A DNA stretch of 64,000 nt from assembly GCA_022984795.1 (NCBI GenBank), contig JALIHJ010000038.1, forward strand, positions 1 through 64,000, in the 5' to 3' direction. The stretch is from Fabrea salina. Lineage: Eukaryota; Ciliophora; Heterotrichea; Heterotrichida; Fabreidae. This document shows, in pieces, positions 46,248 through 55,398 of this stretch (positions are counted from its first letter, which is position 1; each line of letters opens with the position of its first letter). Position numbers and translations under genes: made by a program. The notes below the pieces were generated by a model that saw nothing but the letters and a program-made list of their open reading frames with translations, was not told the DNA's origin and made no database searches.

Positions 46248-47837
46248 TTACTTATTACTAAAGATTTTAGAGTAAAGTTGTTTTTCTTTTGAATAGTGTT
46301 TCTTACGAAGCATTTGGACCCTTTTGATCTCTTCTTCAATTGACTTCAAAAGAGGGTTGTTGGTTTCTTCTGAGCATTCTTTGGCAAGTTTAAGGTCTGA
46401 AAGCGAGTTTTCGTAACTGGTAAGGCCTTTCCGAGCCACTCCTCTTCTGAAAAGAGCTTTCACTTCTTGGGGGTTGTAGTCAAGTACTTTGTTGGCGAAG
46501 TTTTCTGCTTCGTGCCAGTTTTGAAGCTTAATGTGGCAGAGAGTTATGTTTCCATAAATCAGCATTTGGAGAGGTCTGAAGTTGTGGGGGTCGTCCGAAA
46601 TAGGCTCTAAGGTAGAGTTGGCGGTTTCGTACTTTTCTAAAGCTTTTTCGAACCTACTTACTCTGAACAGTTTAGTCCCAGCTTCTTTGATTCGTAAAGC
46701 TTCGTTTAGTCTGTCTTGGTTGGTCATGTTGTAGTTGACTTTGCCCATGTCAAAAGACACCAGCTTTATGTAAAAGACTGCTGAGTGGACTCCTTCCTTT
46801 GTGTAGGTGTCGAAGTTGTACTTAGGGTCTAGTCCGTCACTTAAGTAGTGAGAATGCAGTCCCATCAAGTTGCACTCTACTCTAACTAAGTCGCCTTCTT
46901 TCATTTGTCTTAAGCAGTGCGTCCAGACTGAGGGCACTTCGTCTTCGTCCATTATGAGCTCCAACAAGTCTTCTTCGAAGTTACTCAAAACCACTTCGCT
47001 TCCAACTTCAAGTTTGTACTGAACTCTAACTCGAGCATTGGAGTTAGGAAGGTTCTTGCCTTCGCCGTCTTCTATGAGTCTTTTGTAAAAGCTTCCGTCT
47101 AAGTACATGTCTTCTACTTTTTGCAAGTTAACTACTTCTACTTCTGCCCAGATTTCTCCTTCTGATAACTCTGAAAGGCACTCTTTGAGGTTGCTTCGGA
47201 AGTAGTTTTCTTCTATAAGCACTTGAGAGTGTTCCTGGAGCTTCATGCTTTTCAAGATTTCAATTAGTCCTTCAGGTAAGTTTTCAGGTTCCACAGAGGT
47301 TTTGAAGTTTTGTTTTTCAAGAAGGGTTTTGTTGCCTTGGGTGACTTTAAAGTTGACTTCAACGTCGTCTTTAAAGTCTACTCTGTCGTAACCAAAACCC
47401 TTTTTAAGGATCCTTTTAATGAGAGTTCCGTCTGCTTTGAGGTCGTGCACTGAGACCCAAGAAATAACCTTTAGTTTGAACTTGCGTTGTGTGCCTTCTG
47501 CTAGTTCAGAAGGGATTTCTGTGATAGCTGTTTCTTCTGCACGCATTGTAGTGATGACTTCTTCTAACGCAGGAAGTAACTTTCCTGAGCCTAGTCTCAA
47601 AGTAGTCGGTTCTGGAAGTTCTTGAGGTTCCTCTTCTGTGTACTCAGTTAGTTTCAAAGTAACCTCGTCGATAGTTCCAGGTTTGTCGTAGCCGTCGCCT
47701 ACTTCTCTGATGATTTTAAAGAAGTTTTTGTTTTTTTTCCTGATGTAGATAGGCTCGTTTAGGGGGTCCTGGGGTACTTCGTTGTCTGAAGTCATGCTGA
47801 TGTTGCTTTGGTTGCTTGAGTCTGAGTCTTCAGCCAT
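46248..47837 (-). CDS. FKBP-type immunophilin with TPR domain
   Basis: A 529-aa protein with FKBP-like beta domains in tandem (about 25-130, 140-240, 250-370) and a C-terminal TPR domain at about 385-510 (LKEAGTKLFRVSRFEKALEKY-type start, NITLCHIKLQNWHEAENFANKVL, ALFRRGVA). This is the FKBP52/ROF1 type, an Hsp90 co-chaperone. The FKBP active-site aromatics are poorly kept, so the isomerase function may be lost. Start at 47837 (CTAAAATGG); an upstream in-frame TTG is not a start. Confidence 0.8.
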   Translation of the reverse strand: MAEDSDSSNQSNISMTSDNEVPQDPLNEPIYIRKKNKNFFKIIREVGDGYDKPGTIDEVTLKLTEYTEEEPQELPEPTTLRLGSGKLLPALEEVITTMRAEETAITEIPSELAEGTQRKFKLKVISWVSVHDLKADGTLIKRILKKGFGYDRVDFKDDVEVNFKVTQGNKTLLEKQNFKTSVEPENLPEGLIEILKSMKLQEHSQVLIEENYFRSNLKECLSELSEGEIWAEVEVVNLQKVEDMYLDGSFYKRLIEDGEGKNLPNSNARVRVQYKLEVGSEVVLSNFEEDLLELIMDEDEVPSVWTHCLRQMKEGDLVRVECNLMGLHSHYLSDGLDPKYNFDTYTKEGVHSAVFYIKLVSFDMGKVNYNMTNQDRLNEALRIKEAGTKLFRVSRFEKALEKYETANSTLEPISDDPHNFRPLQMLIYGNITLCHIKLQNWHEAENFANKVLDYNPQEVKALFRRGVARKGLTSYENSLSDLKLAKECSEETNNPLLKSIEEEIKRVQMLRKKHYSKEKQLYSKIFSNK

Positions 47838-47865
47838 TTTAGAATTTCTGGAAGTTAATTGCAAG

Positions 47866-48915
47866 TTAATTAATAAGACTCTTAACTTTATGTAAGATTT
47901 GAGAGGGTTTGCTTTGGACAGGCAGTTTGAGTGCTCTTCTCATGTGGTGCAAAAATGATTTCATTTCGTGCACAAACAAAAACATGTTGTCAATGTCAGT
48001 GATGATTTCGCCTGAGTTTCCAAAAAGCTTTTTGAAGTAAGGCACAGCACTGCAGTTGTGCAGGATAGTATCCGAGTTTGAGTCACGCGGAATACCTAGG
48101 GCCTTAGTTACTTCACTTTTGAACTTAAGTTGGCTTTTAATGGTTTTTTTGTACTTAACTACTTCGCACTGAAGGTTGCTAAGGGTTTCTTCGTTTAACT
48201 CAATTAAAGGCTCTTCAAACAAGGTGTTATAAACATTGTGGACAAACTGACTAAAAGGCACTTTTAGGTTGTTTGGTTTTTTAGAGTTAAACTCAAAGTT
48301 GAGTTTTCTGCTGTAAGAAGGCTTTTTAATAGGACTGATGGATGCTGACTGCATGAACTCAGGTTCTGACTTTTTTTTGAATAACTTCATTTCTTCCTCG
48401 TACATAGTAATGATTCCTAGGACTTTAATGTCGTCTTCTTTAGAAGGGTTGAACTCTCTATGCATAAACGATTCAAAAATGTTTTCTTCTTCTGTACACG
48501 GAGACATTCCAGCCCCTGCGGTGTTGTAAGAAGACGAAGTAGACTGCTCTTTTTCAGTAGGAGTTTCGGTTAGTAAAGTAATCAAAATTTCAAGCAGCGA
48601 ATCTAAGTCGCCCTCTTGAACTTTAGAAAAGCCGCGTTTCTTCAGCAAAGAGTTCAGTAAAGTCCACTTGGGGTCCTCTCGTTCAGTCTTTTGAGGTTTA
48701 ATAGGAGTGCGTGAGTGACTAAGAGGAGTAGTGTTTCGGCAAGCGTTGGAGAGTTTGGAGAGTTCCGTTCTGATTTCAGTAGTGCTTTTTAGAAACTGAC
48801 TGGAACTTTGAGACCTTGAATGGAATGGCCTGAATGATGACACTGTCCGAGAAGAGTTAAGGGTTTGGTACCGGTTTTGAGTTACGCTTCTGAAGTCTAA
48901 TTGAGGAATTTCCAT
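47866..48915 (-). CDS. Ser-rich protein, unknown
   Basis: A 349-aa protein. The first ~90 residues are Ser/Arg-rich and probably disordered. The rest has helical patches (WTLLNSLLKKRGF, LDSLLEILITLLTE) and a C-terminal helical block (FLFVHEMKSFLHHMRRALKL). The alternation of disordered and helical parts suggests a scaffold, possibly cortical or centriolar. I do not recognise it. Divergent from the next gene over 93 bp. Confidence 0.7.
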   Translation of the reverse strand: MEIPQLDFRSVTQNRYQTLNSSRTVSSFRPFHSRSQSSSQFLKSTTEIRTELSKLSNACRNTTPLSHSRTPIKPQKTEREDPKWTLLNSLLKKRGFSKVQEGDLDSLLEILITLLTETPTEKEQSTSSSYNTAGAGMSPCTEEENIFESFMHREFNPSKEDDIKVLGIITMYEEEMKLFKKKSEPEFMQSASISPIKKPSYSRKLNFEFNSKKPNNLKVPFSQFVHNVYNTLFEEPLIELNEETLSNLQCEVVKYKKTIKSQLKFKSEVTKALGIPRDSNSDTILHNCSAVPYFKKLFGNSGEIITDIDNMFLFVHEMKSFLHHMRRALKLPVQSKPSQILHKVKSLIN

Positions 48916-49008
48916 TTAAAAATAAGAAATCAATTCCTAACTTGATTTTTTGTGATTCGACTATATCGCTTAAAACGGCTTTTTAATATTCTAGAATGGT
49001 GTAATAAA

Positions 49009-49497
49009 ATGTTGAATATCACCAAATGGATTTCACTCGCAAAGCTGCTAGATTGCTATTCAGTTAAACTCAGGGAAGAAGTGGATGCCACTTCTGAACT
49101 ACTAGATAACCTTTCTAGGTACCTAACTGATACCCATGCAAGAATAAAGCATTTGAATCATCAAACCGAAGTCAGTGCCGAAGACATAGATGCCCAAAAC
49201 GCCCATATAGCTACTATGACTAGCATGCTTTTCAGAAGGAACAAAGGTTTAGTTTCACTGGCAGCTTCTGAGTGCTCAGAAAAGCTGAAAAAAATCCTTA
49301 AGAAGTTCAAGGGTTTCGACCAGCAATACTTAAACGACATAAATGAAACTTTGAGTCAGAACCTCGAAGGCTTAGACTTAGATTCGTTTAAAAAAGAAAA
49401 AGTACTTATCAAGAAGTTCCTTAAAAGGGCCAACAAATTCCAAGCTGAGATAAAACGGAATTCATTCCAAATAGAAGAAAAAATGGAATCCATATAA
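49009..49497 (+). CDS. Coiled-coil protein, unknown
   Basis: A 162-aa protein that is helical nearly end to end, with a conserved-looking central stretch (AQNAHIATMTSMLFRRNKGL). Start at 49009 in the AATAAAATG context. Any in-frame extension upstream would need a non-ATG start. No family recognised. Confidence 0.6.
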   Translation: MLNITKWISLAKLLDCYSVKLREEVDATSELLDNLSRYLTDTHARIKHLNHQTEVSAEDIDAQNAHIATMTSMLFRRNKGLVSLAASECSEKLKKILKKFKGFDQQYLNDINETLSQNLEGLDLDSFKKEKVLIKKFLKRANKFQAEIKRNSFQIEEKMESI

Positions 49498-49541
49498 TTA
49501 AACTGTCAAGTATTTAGATAACTAAGCAACTTTGCTAATAA

Positions 49542-50378
49542 ATGGAAAAGGTAGTACTGCTAACGAGCCTAGTAGTTAGCTTAGCTCACGAACACCACCA
49601 CGAAGACTCCTTAGAGTGGGTGCAGAGCAATGCTTTAACCTCTTCATTGGTTCCTTTTATTCAACAACTAGGTCCCACTTACTCATCACTACTTGCGTCT
49701 GCTTTCACTACTTTAGCTGCCTTGGGGAACTTCTTTTTGATCCTGGCACTTCAGCTTCGAGAGGGCAAAGAGTTCCTTAACTCGATGCTGGGCTTTGCAT
49801 GCGGAGCTATTTTAGGAGACGTGATGCTGCACATTCTGCCAAGTATTTCTTTGAACCACAGCAGCAGCTTTTTAATCCTCGGAGGGATTCTTTTGTTTTA
49901 CTCAATAGACAGAGGACTCTCCCACGATCACACTCAGGGTCACAATGTAGTGTTGCTAATCCTAGCTGACATTTTGCACAACACAACAGACGGAATGGCA
50001 ATAGGAGCTAGTTTTTGCATAAGTCCTTACATGGGGATTTCAACTACTCTGGCGATCCTGTTCCACGAGATTGCCCACGAAACAGGGGACTTCATAGCTT
50101 TGATCCAAGCAGGTTACTCTTTGAAAAGAACTTTGGGGTGCAACTTAGTCACCGGAGTAGGATCTTTACTTGGAGCAGTGGCAGCTAACTACTGGAGTGA
50201 CTTAGAAGCCCTTAAAGGAGTAGTGCTGCCAATAGTAGTAGGGAACTTTTTATACATTGCTTTGTCTTCTATGATGGGGTCACTCAAAGAACAAGGCAAA
50301 AAGGGAAATTTATTTTGGGAAGTTTTCTTTTTCATAATGGGAGTGGTTATGATTTACTTGTTGGAGTCTTTTGAGTAA
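49542..50378 (+). CDS. ZIP-family metal transporter (SLC39-like)
   Basis: A 278-aa zinc/iron importer of the LIV-1 type. A short hydrophobic leader precedes a His patch (HEHHHEDS). TM4 carries HNTTDGMAIGAS (metal residues His, Asn, Asp) and TM5 carries HEIAHETGDF (HExxHE). Between them lies a His loop (LSHDHTQGH), as in the ER/Golgi members SLC39A7 and A13. About seven to eight TM helices. The missing Pro in HEIAHE (usually HEIPHE) is a small oddity. Confidence 0.93.
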   Translation: MEKVVLLTSLVVSLAHEHHHEDSLEWVQSNALTSSLVPFIQQLGPTYSSLLASAFTTLAALGNFFLILALQLREGKEFLNSMLGFACGAILGDVMLHILPSISLNHSSSFLILGGILLFYSIDRGLSHDHTQGHNVVLLILADILHNTTDGMAIGASFCISPYMGISTTLAILFHEIAHETGDFIALIQAGYSLKRTLGCNLVTGVGSLLGAVAANYWSDLEALKGVVLPIVVGNFLYIALSSMMGSLKEQGKKGNLFWEVFFFIMGVVMIYLLESFE

Positions 50379-50406
50379 GTTTAATGCATAATAAAATCAA
50401 CTTAGT

Positions 50407-51963
50407 ATGGCTGACAGGTTTAGGCCTACTTCAGGGATTTCAAATCAATTCAAAAAACAAAGAAGAAGTCCAAACTCAGTGTTTTCAAGAGGCAAAAGTA
50501 CCTCTCGCAAAACCAGTCCTAAAACGGTTTCAAAACGCAGTTCAGGGTCTAGTCTTTCTCCATACTCAAACACATCCAAGGACCCCAATAAACTTTTTGT
50601 GGACCCTAAAAGACAAACTAACTTTAACTTCTGTGTTAGGAAAAAAAAACCTCAGAGGAACCTGGGGTCTCCTCAATACACACACAGAAGAAATAGGTCT
50701 GACGGTCCTCAGCGCACGGAGTCTCCTTACGTCCAAGGAAGGGCTTTTGAGTTACCACAACAAAAAACCAAAAAGTACTATGGAAGACAAGCTTCAGCTG
50801 AGCAAACTCTGAGAAAAGAACCCAACCCAGAAGACTACCAAATGATGAAAGTAAGTTCAATCAGGTCTTTAGGAAGTTCTTTCCAGTCAAGTAAAAAAGA
50901 CCGCTTTGAAACTGAAAAAGAAAACCTCACAAGGTTTATTTTAAAAAGCTTCCGCACAAAAGGACTGCCCCCAGTGACCACTTTGGACTTCTACAAGATC
51001 ACAAAACAAATAGGAAAAGGAGCCTTTGGAAAAGTTTACCTAGGAATCCACAAACTCTCAGGAATTGATGTTGCTATCAAAACCATAGACAAGAGTTCAA
51101 TCTGCGACGAAAGAACTCGTCGTAAAGTTTTCCAAGAAGTTTTTGTGATGAAAAGAATCAACCACAAAAACGTGATTAAACTACTTGAAGTTTTCGAAAG
51201 TCCACAACACTTAATGATAGTGCTTGAGTACGCTGGAGGAGGAGACCTACTTCAGCACGTTAGGTCCCGCATAAAGTTGTCTGAAGCCGAAGCAAAACTT
51301 ATATTCCACCAAGTGGTGTTAGGAGTTAAGGCTTGCCACGACAAACTAGTTATACACAGAGACCTTAAACTAGACAACGTTTTGCTCAACACCAACCTTA
51401 CTGAAGCTAAGCTGTGCGACTTCGGAGTTGCTCGCACTGCCAAGAACGGAGAACGAGTTAAAGAACAATGCGGAACTCCAGCTTACTTAGCTCCTGAAAT
51501 CATCGCAGACACGGACTACGAACCTTTTCTTGTGGATTTGTGGAGCTTAGGAGTGGTGCTTTACGCTATGCTTTGTGGAACAGTTCCCTTCAAAGCAAGT
51601 TCTTTAGGAGACCTCCACAAGTTGATTCTGAAGTGCGACTACGTGTTGCCAGACTGGCTGAGCTACGAAGCAAGAGACTTGATTGTAAGGATGCTGAACC
51701 CTATTCCTCAGCACAGAATAAAACTAGAAGCTATACTAGACCACAGGTGGTTTTACATATTTGACGAAGAAAGTCTCGAAGACTCCATCCGGCCTAGGTT
51801 CACGGGGAACAACTCTTCAAGGACTGTCCGCACAGACACTAAACTCATACTCAAAACTCTGAAACAGATGGGTTTTCCAGAGGAGTACGTGGTCCAAAGC
51901 TTGAAGTTCAAAGACATAAACCACGCAACAGCAACTTACCACCTTTTAGAGATGAACTTTTAA
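50407..51963 (+). CDS. CAMK/AMPK-related Ser/Thr kinase with UBA-like tail
   Basis: A 518-aa kinase. The first ~190 residues are basic and disordered. The kinase domain spans ~195-455: IGKGAFGKVYLG, VAIKTIDKS, HRDLKLDN, DFGVAR and the activation loop end CGTPAYLAPE, with LWSLGVVLYAMLCG after. The C-terminal ~45 residues (ILKTLKQMGFPEEYVVQSLKF...ATATYHLL) form a UBA-like helical bundle, as in AMPK-related kinases such as MARK, SNRK and plant SnRKs. Upstream regulators cannot be told, but a Thr at the LKB1-type T-loop site is not evident (the segment runs ERVKEQCGTP). Confidence 0.92.
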   Translation: MADRFRPTSGISNQFKKQRRSPNSVFSRGKSTSRKTSPKTVSKRSSGSSLSPYSNTSKDPNKLFVDPKRQTNFNFCVRKKKPQRNLGSPQYTHRRNRSDGPQRTESPYVQGRAFELPQQKTKKYYGRQASAEQTLRKEPNPEDYQMMKVSSIRSLGSSFQSSKKDRFETEKENLTRFILKSFRTKGLPPVTTLDFYKITKQIGKGAFGKVYLGIHKLSGIDVAIKTIDKSSICDERTRRKVFQEVFVMKRINHKNVIKLLEVFESPQHLMIVLEYAGGGDLLQHVRSRIKLSEAEAKLIFHQVVLGVKACHDKLVIHRDLKLDNVLLNTNLTEAKLCDFGVARTAKNGERVKEQCGTPAYLAPEIIADTDYEPFLVDLWSLGVVLYAMLCGTVPFKASSLGDLHKLILKCDYVLPDWLSYEARDLIVRMLNPIPQHRIKLEAILDHRWFYIFDEESLEDSIRPRFTGNNSSRTVRTDTKLILKTLKQMGFPEEYVVQSLKFKDINHATATYHLLEMNF

Positions 51964-51978
51964 TGTAAACTAATAAAT

Positions 51979-53701
51979 ATGTTCGAGGAATCAGAAACTT
52001 TGTCTTCTCAAGGAGAACAAATAACAGACATGCTTTTGGCAGCAGGTTATTTCAGAGCCAGGATTCCTACGCTTTCTGCATTTGACAAGATTTTAGGAGG
52101 AATTGCTTGGTGCATCACCCTGGCGAACGAAGACATTTCAATGGAGTTTTCGGACGAAATGAACATGCGCAAGAAACTGTAATAGTTACTTAGTGCTTTG
52201 AGCGAAAACGTAGTGAACGCTTTGAAGAAGATGGAGTGTCCCCATTTAATTCAACCCCACCAAATCCACGGACTGGACTTCCCTAACATATTCCCAGTTG
52301 TTCAGTGGCTAGTTAAGGCTGTTTTAAGTTCCCAACAAGAAACTGCGAGTATATCACAGAAACAAGCTGACCTCCACTACTACAAAAACATCACTCAGAA
52401 AAACCCTACTCAGATCAAGAACCTGAACAACTTGTACAAGCCCAAAAGGCAGTTTAAAACCAACTCCACCACCAAACTCAACGACCCAATTAGGGTTTAC
52501 TCAGCTTTACTAGAGTACGGAGACAAAACAGCTGGAGCTAGTTACGACCAGTACTTAAGAAACACCAAAAGAAGCACTGAAAAGTCCCTAGAAGAGTCCC
52601 AACAGCAAACCAACCTGTTTGAAAAAGCAGAAGAAGAAGAAACCAACCCTCTTTTAGAAAGCACCGAAAAAGTAGTGATTAAGTCAACAGCTGCTGTTTC
52701 AGGAAAGAACTTAGCTAAGATCGTCAAAGCTAAAGACATTGGAGACGCCAGAAACGAGTACCTTGAAAACAAAAAAGAAGACGACCCCGAAATACTCCAA
52801 AGAAAACTTGAAAAAGAAAGAATTGAAAGAACCATCCAAACACTCACTAAACAAATCGAAAGCAAACTAGAAAACAAAGGGAAACTTCTAAACGACTCCA
52901 GCATTGCTACGAATCACCTGGAGTCTGAAGAAGCCAAACTCCAAGAAGCCAAAGAACTTAACGAGAAACTAATCAGTTCAATATCTACTTTGGAAACCAA
53001 CATACAAGAAGCAAAGAAACAACTTGGAGACGAAAAGTTCGACTTAATAGTGTCTAAGGTAGAAGAAGTCAGTTCTCTCAAACGAAAGCAAAAAAAAGTA
53101 AGACTTACTTAGTTCAAAGAAGAGTGCAGTTCCACCCTTAAAGACTTCAAAGAAAAACAAGCCCAAGAAATCGACCAAGACGTTAAAACTTGGTACTCAA
53201 AAATCGAAAAGTCTTACTCAGACACCCTCGTTAAGTACGAAAAAGCCCGCAAAATCCTAGCTGAAAAAGCCCAAGAACTCGCCATCATCCAAAGACGCCT
53301 TGAAAACAAACCTTCGCAAACCGAACTAACTCAGTACCAAAAGCGCTTTGTGGAACTCTACGAACAAATCAACCTTAAAATGGAAGAAAACCGGAAGTTC
53401 TACGATAATTACAACAAACTCATAGAAGTAAGAGACCTTCTTCCAAAACGAAGTAGACATCCTAGAAAGCTTCCAACAAGGCTTCAAAGGTGCCAAAAAG
53501 TCCAAGGAAAAAGAAGCCTTTGCCAAGTCAGTCCAAGAAGCTATTTCCCAAGTCCAGAACAAAGGCAACAGGGCCCAAGACAAGGTTTCCCAACTGCAAC
53601 AAGAAATTAAAACTAAAGAAAACCAACTCAAAGACATGCTGGAAAAAGAGCGCGAGTACTTCCAGCTAGTCAAAGAGTTCCATTCACTCTTAGGTAACTA
53701 A
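51979..53701 (+). CDS. CCDC93: CCDC93 (Commander complex), three exons
   Basis: Exons 51979-52178, 52194-53097 and 53113-53701. CCDC93 and CCDC22 form the coiled-coil core of the CCC part of Commander, which recycles endosomal cargo with Retriever. The N-terminal calponin-like domain follows the human protein (FDKILGGIAWCIT, ALSENVVNALKKMECPHLIQPHQI, DFPNIFPVVQWLVK). The C-terminal coiled coil has ELTQYQKRFVELYEQI. Within exon 3, near 53438, the frame moves by one base with no possible 15- or 16-nt intron. Beyond it the protein continues with NEVDILESF and VKEFHSLLGN, colinear with human CCDC93. One extra base, from error or a real frameshift, is the simplest explanation. Confidence 0.93.
52179..52193 (+). 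other. 15-nt intron 1 in CCDC93
   Basis: GTAATAGTTACTTAG. It contains in-frame stops, and removal joins CT|T (Leu) and links two blocks that are contiguous in CCDC93 of other eukaryotes. An A lies at position 10. Confidence 0.95.
53098..53112 (+). other. 15-nt intron 2 in CCDC93
   Basis: GTAAGACTTACTTAG, between codons, ending in an in-frame TAG. It differs from intron 1 at only three positions and also has an A at position 10. The protein is continuous once it is removed. Confidence 0.95.
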
Positions 53702-53717
53702 TCCTTAAAGACATGTG

Positions 53718-54521
53718 TTATTTAGGAGATACGAAATTCTGGAAACCTTGACTCGTCGAAAGAGAGCCTAAGAAAGCAGAATTTCCAAAGAAACCTAATG
53801 ACAAGTGCTGAGCTCTGTCATAAGTAGAAAAGTTCTCAAAGTCCCAAGAAGGACTGCTTTCTGAGAACTTAAAAAACTTGTTTTGTGTAGAGGCAACTGT
53901 GAAAGGAGATATGAACTTTGTAGGAGCCACAACGCCAGTTTCACTCAAAAACGAGGAACAAACCAGCGCCCTTCGGGAGTCCTTGGCTAGTTTAACAAGG
54001 ATCTCAGACCCTTCGTCTTCAGGCTCTTTGAGGATTTCCAACCTTCTGGATCTCCGAGGAGACTCAGGACGTTTGGCTTTGCCACAGGGCCGAATTATGG
54101 CGTGGGCGACTTCTGGGTTCTTTATCAGGGTCTGAATTGGCCCGTTGTACTGGAGGTGTTTAGGCTGTGTTTTGTTCAACTGACGAAGATTCCGTCGGAT
54201 GCTGCTATAAAAGTGGTTCTTGATGGCGTTATCGCTCCTGCCTTTCAAGTGCTTTGCGATTTCTGACCACCTGTTGCCGTAGATCTGTTGGTACTCGAAG
54301 AGTTTTTCCTCTTCAGAAGGAGTCCAGTCATCTTTGTTAATATCCGGAGAGAGGTGGTTATGCCAGCGTTCCCTGCACTGTTTTCCAGTTCTCCCCTTTA
54401 TACGGTACTGGTCTTTGAGTTTCTGTGCAATGATAGACCAATGCTTGTCGCCATAAAGCTGTACAAGCTCCTTAATGCAGTTGTCTTCCTCTGGAGTCCA
54501 GGCTCTCCTATGTTTTACCAT
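53718..54521 (-). CDS. Two-repeat Myb transcription factor
   Basis: A 267-aa protein with two Myb repeats at residues ~5-55 and ~62-108. The tryptophan triads are W-W-W in the first (RAWTPEEDN, HWSIIAQKL, RERWHNHL) and W-W-F in the second (DWTPSEEEKLF, RWSEIAKHL, KNHFYSSIRR). The recognition helices are those of c-Myb R2R3 (GKQCRERWHNHL, DNAIKNHFYS), which bind AACNG sites. The remaining ~150 residues are Ser/Pro-rich and presumably regulatory. c-Myb-type proteins control cell-cycle and ciliogenesis genes in other eukaryotes. The stop is 16 bp from the convergent CCDC93 stop. Confidence 0.94.
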   Translation of the reverse strand: MVKHRRAWTPEEDNCIKELVQLYGDKHWSIIAQKLKDQYRIKGRTGKQCRERWHNHLSPDINKDDWTPSEEEKLFEYQQIYGNRWSEIAKHLKGRSDNAIKNHFYSSIRRNLRQLNKTQPKHLQYNGPIQTLIKNPEVAHAIIRPCGKAKRPESPRRSRRLEILKEPEDEGSEILVKLAKDSRRALVCSSFLSETGVVAPTKFISPFTVASTQNKFFKFSESSPSWDFENFSTYDRAQHLSLGFFGNSAFLGSLSTSQGFQNFVSPK

Positions 54522-54523
54522 TA

Positions 54524-55387
54524 TTAAAATGTTCCTCGTTTTAAGTGTCTCGTCATCTTCCAGAAAACACTTGCCCAGGGGCTCCTCAAGGCTTTAGGGT
54601 CCAGCACGTTAAAGTTGTGTTTTTCTAGCCTATTGTAAAACTTTTCAGCTTCGACAAGTGGAAGGAAAACTAAGTTGGCGTGTTTGGGCAAAGTGTACTC
54701 TCGGGCTTTTTCTAGGTTCTTCTTGCCGTAAGTCGCTACTTCAAGCACTACATCGTAAAAGGACTCAGGCACTTTGTTGGTTTGGTTGGTTTCGTCTTCT
54801 ATAGTTACACTGAGGGGAAGTGAGTGCTTGATCAAGAGTTCTTCGGGCAAGTAGCACCTGCCTCTGTCTAAGTAGTACTTAGTCATCAGTAGCAAGTTGT
54901 AAATGCCCCAACTCCTCCCAGCAAATGTAGCAGCTTGGAACTCAGTTTCTTCGTACAAGTGAAACAACTCCAAGAGGATGTAAAAACTCATAGTGTAGTT
55001 GTTGTCAATGAACCAGTCTAGGTTCTCCCAGGTCTTAATGTCTGTTTCCTGGAGTCTCCCTCTTATCATTCTTTCGAAGTGGGACTTGCGCACTATGTGG
55101 TACTTCCTTAGTTCTTTTAAAGCAATACTTATAGGTTCCATTGCCGGAGTTCCGTCCCAAATGCCTTCTAGGTTCTCTAGCCACCAAGTTAGTTTGCCTG
55201 ACTTTAAAGTTGAGTTCTGCATTGACTCTCGAGTCTTCAGCATCTCTAAACGAAGTGCGTGTACAGCGTAGTAGTAAGGCCTGATCTCTGGAGGAAGGAA
55301 CCTTCCGTGGATGTAGTGACCTATGTCCTTTTTAGTGACTTCAGCTTCGCAGTGCTCGAGTGCCTTTACAGGTTCGTAAATACTCAT
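54524..55387 (-). CDS. NDUFAF6: NDUFAF6-like complex I assembly factor
   Basis: A 287-aa member of the squalene/phytoene synthase fold. The first Asp-rich catalytic motif is lost, and the sequence follows NDUFAF6, a mitochondrial inner-membrane factor for assembly of the ND1 module of complex I. Diagnostic parts are KDIGHYIHGRFLPPEIRPYYYAVHALRLEM (given in part), FAGRSWGIYNLLL, and the LEKAREYTLPKHANLVFLP region near the end. Two bases separate it from the Myb ATG. Confidence 0.85.
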   Translation of the reverse strand: MSIYEPVKALEHCEAEVTKKDIGHYIHGRFLPPEIRPYYYAVHALRLEMLKTRESMQNSTLKSGKLTWWLENLEGIWDGTPAMEPISIALKELRKYHIVRKSHFERMIRGRLQETDIKTWENLDWFIDNNYTMSFYILLELFHLYEETEFQAATFAGRSWGIYNLLLMTKYYLDRGRCYLPEELLIKHSLPLSVTIEDETNQTNKVPESFYDVVLEVATYGKKNLEKAREYTLPKHANLVFLPLVEAEKFYNRLEKHNFNVLDPKALRSPWASVFWKMTRHLKRGTF

Positions 55388-55398
55388 TTTTACTTACA

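Noticed and set aside
52198-53112. Separate gene starting with TTG at 52198
   Set aside because: It is exon 2 of CCDC93; the preceding 15 nt form an intron and the protein is continuous across it.
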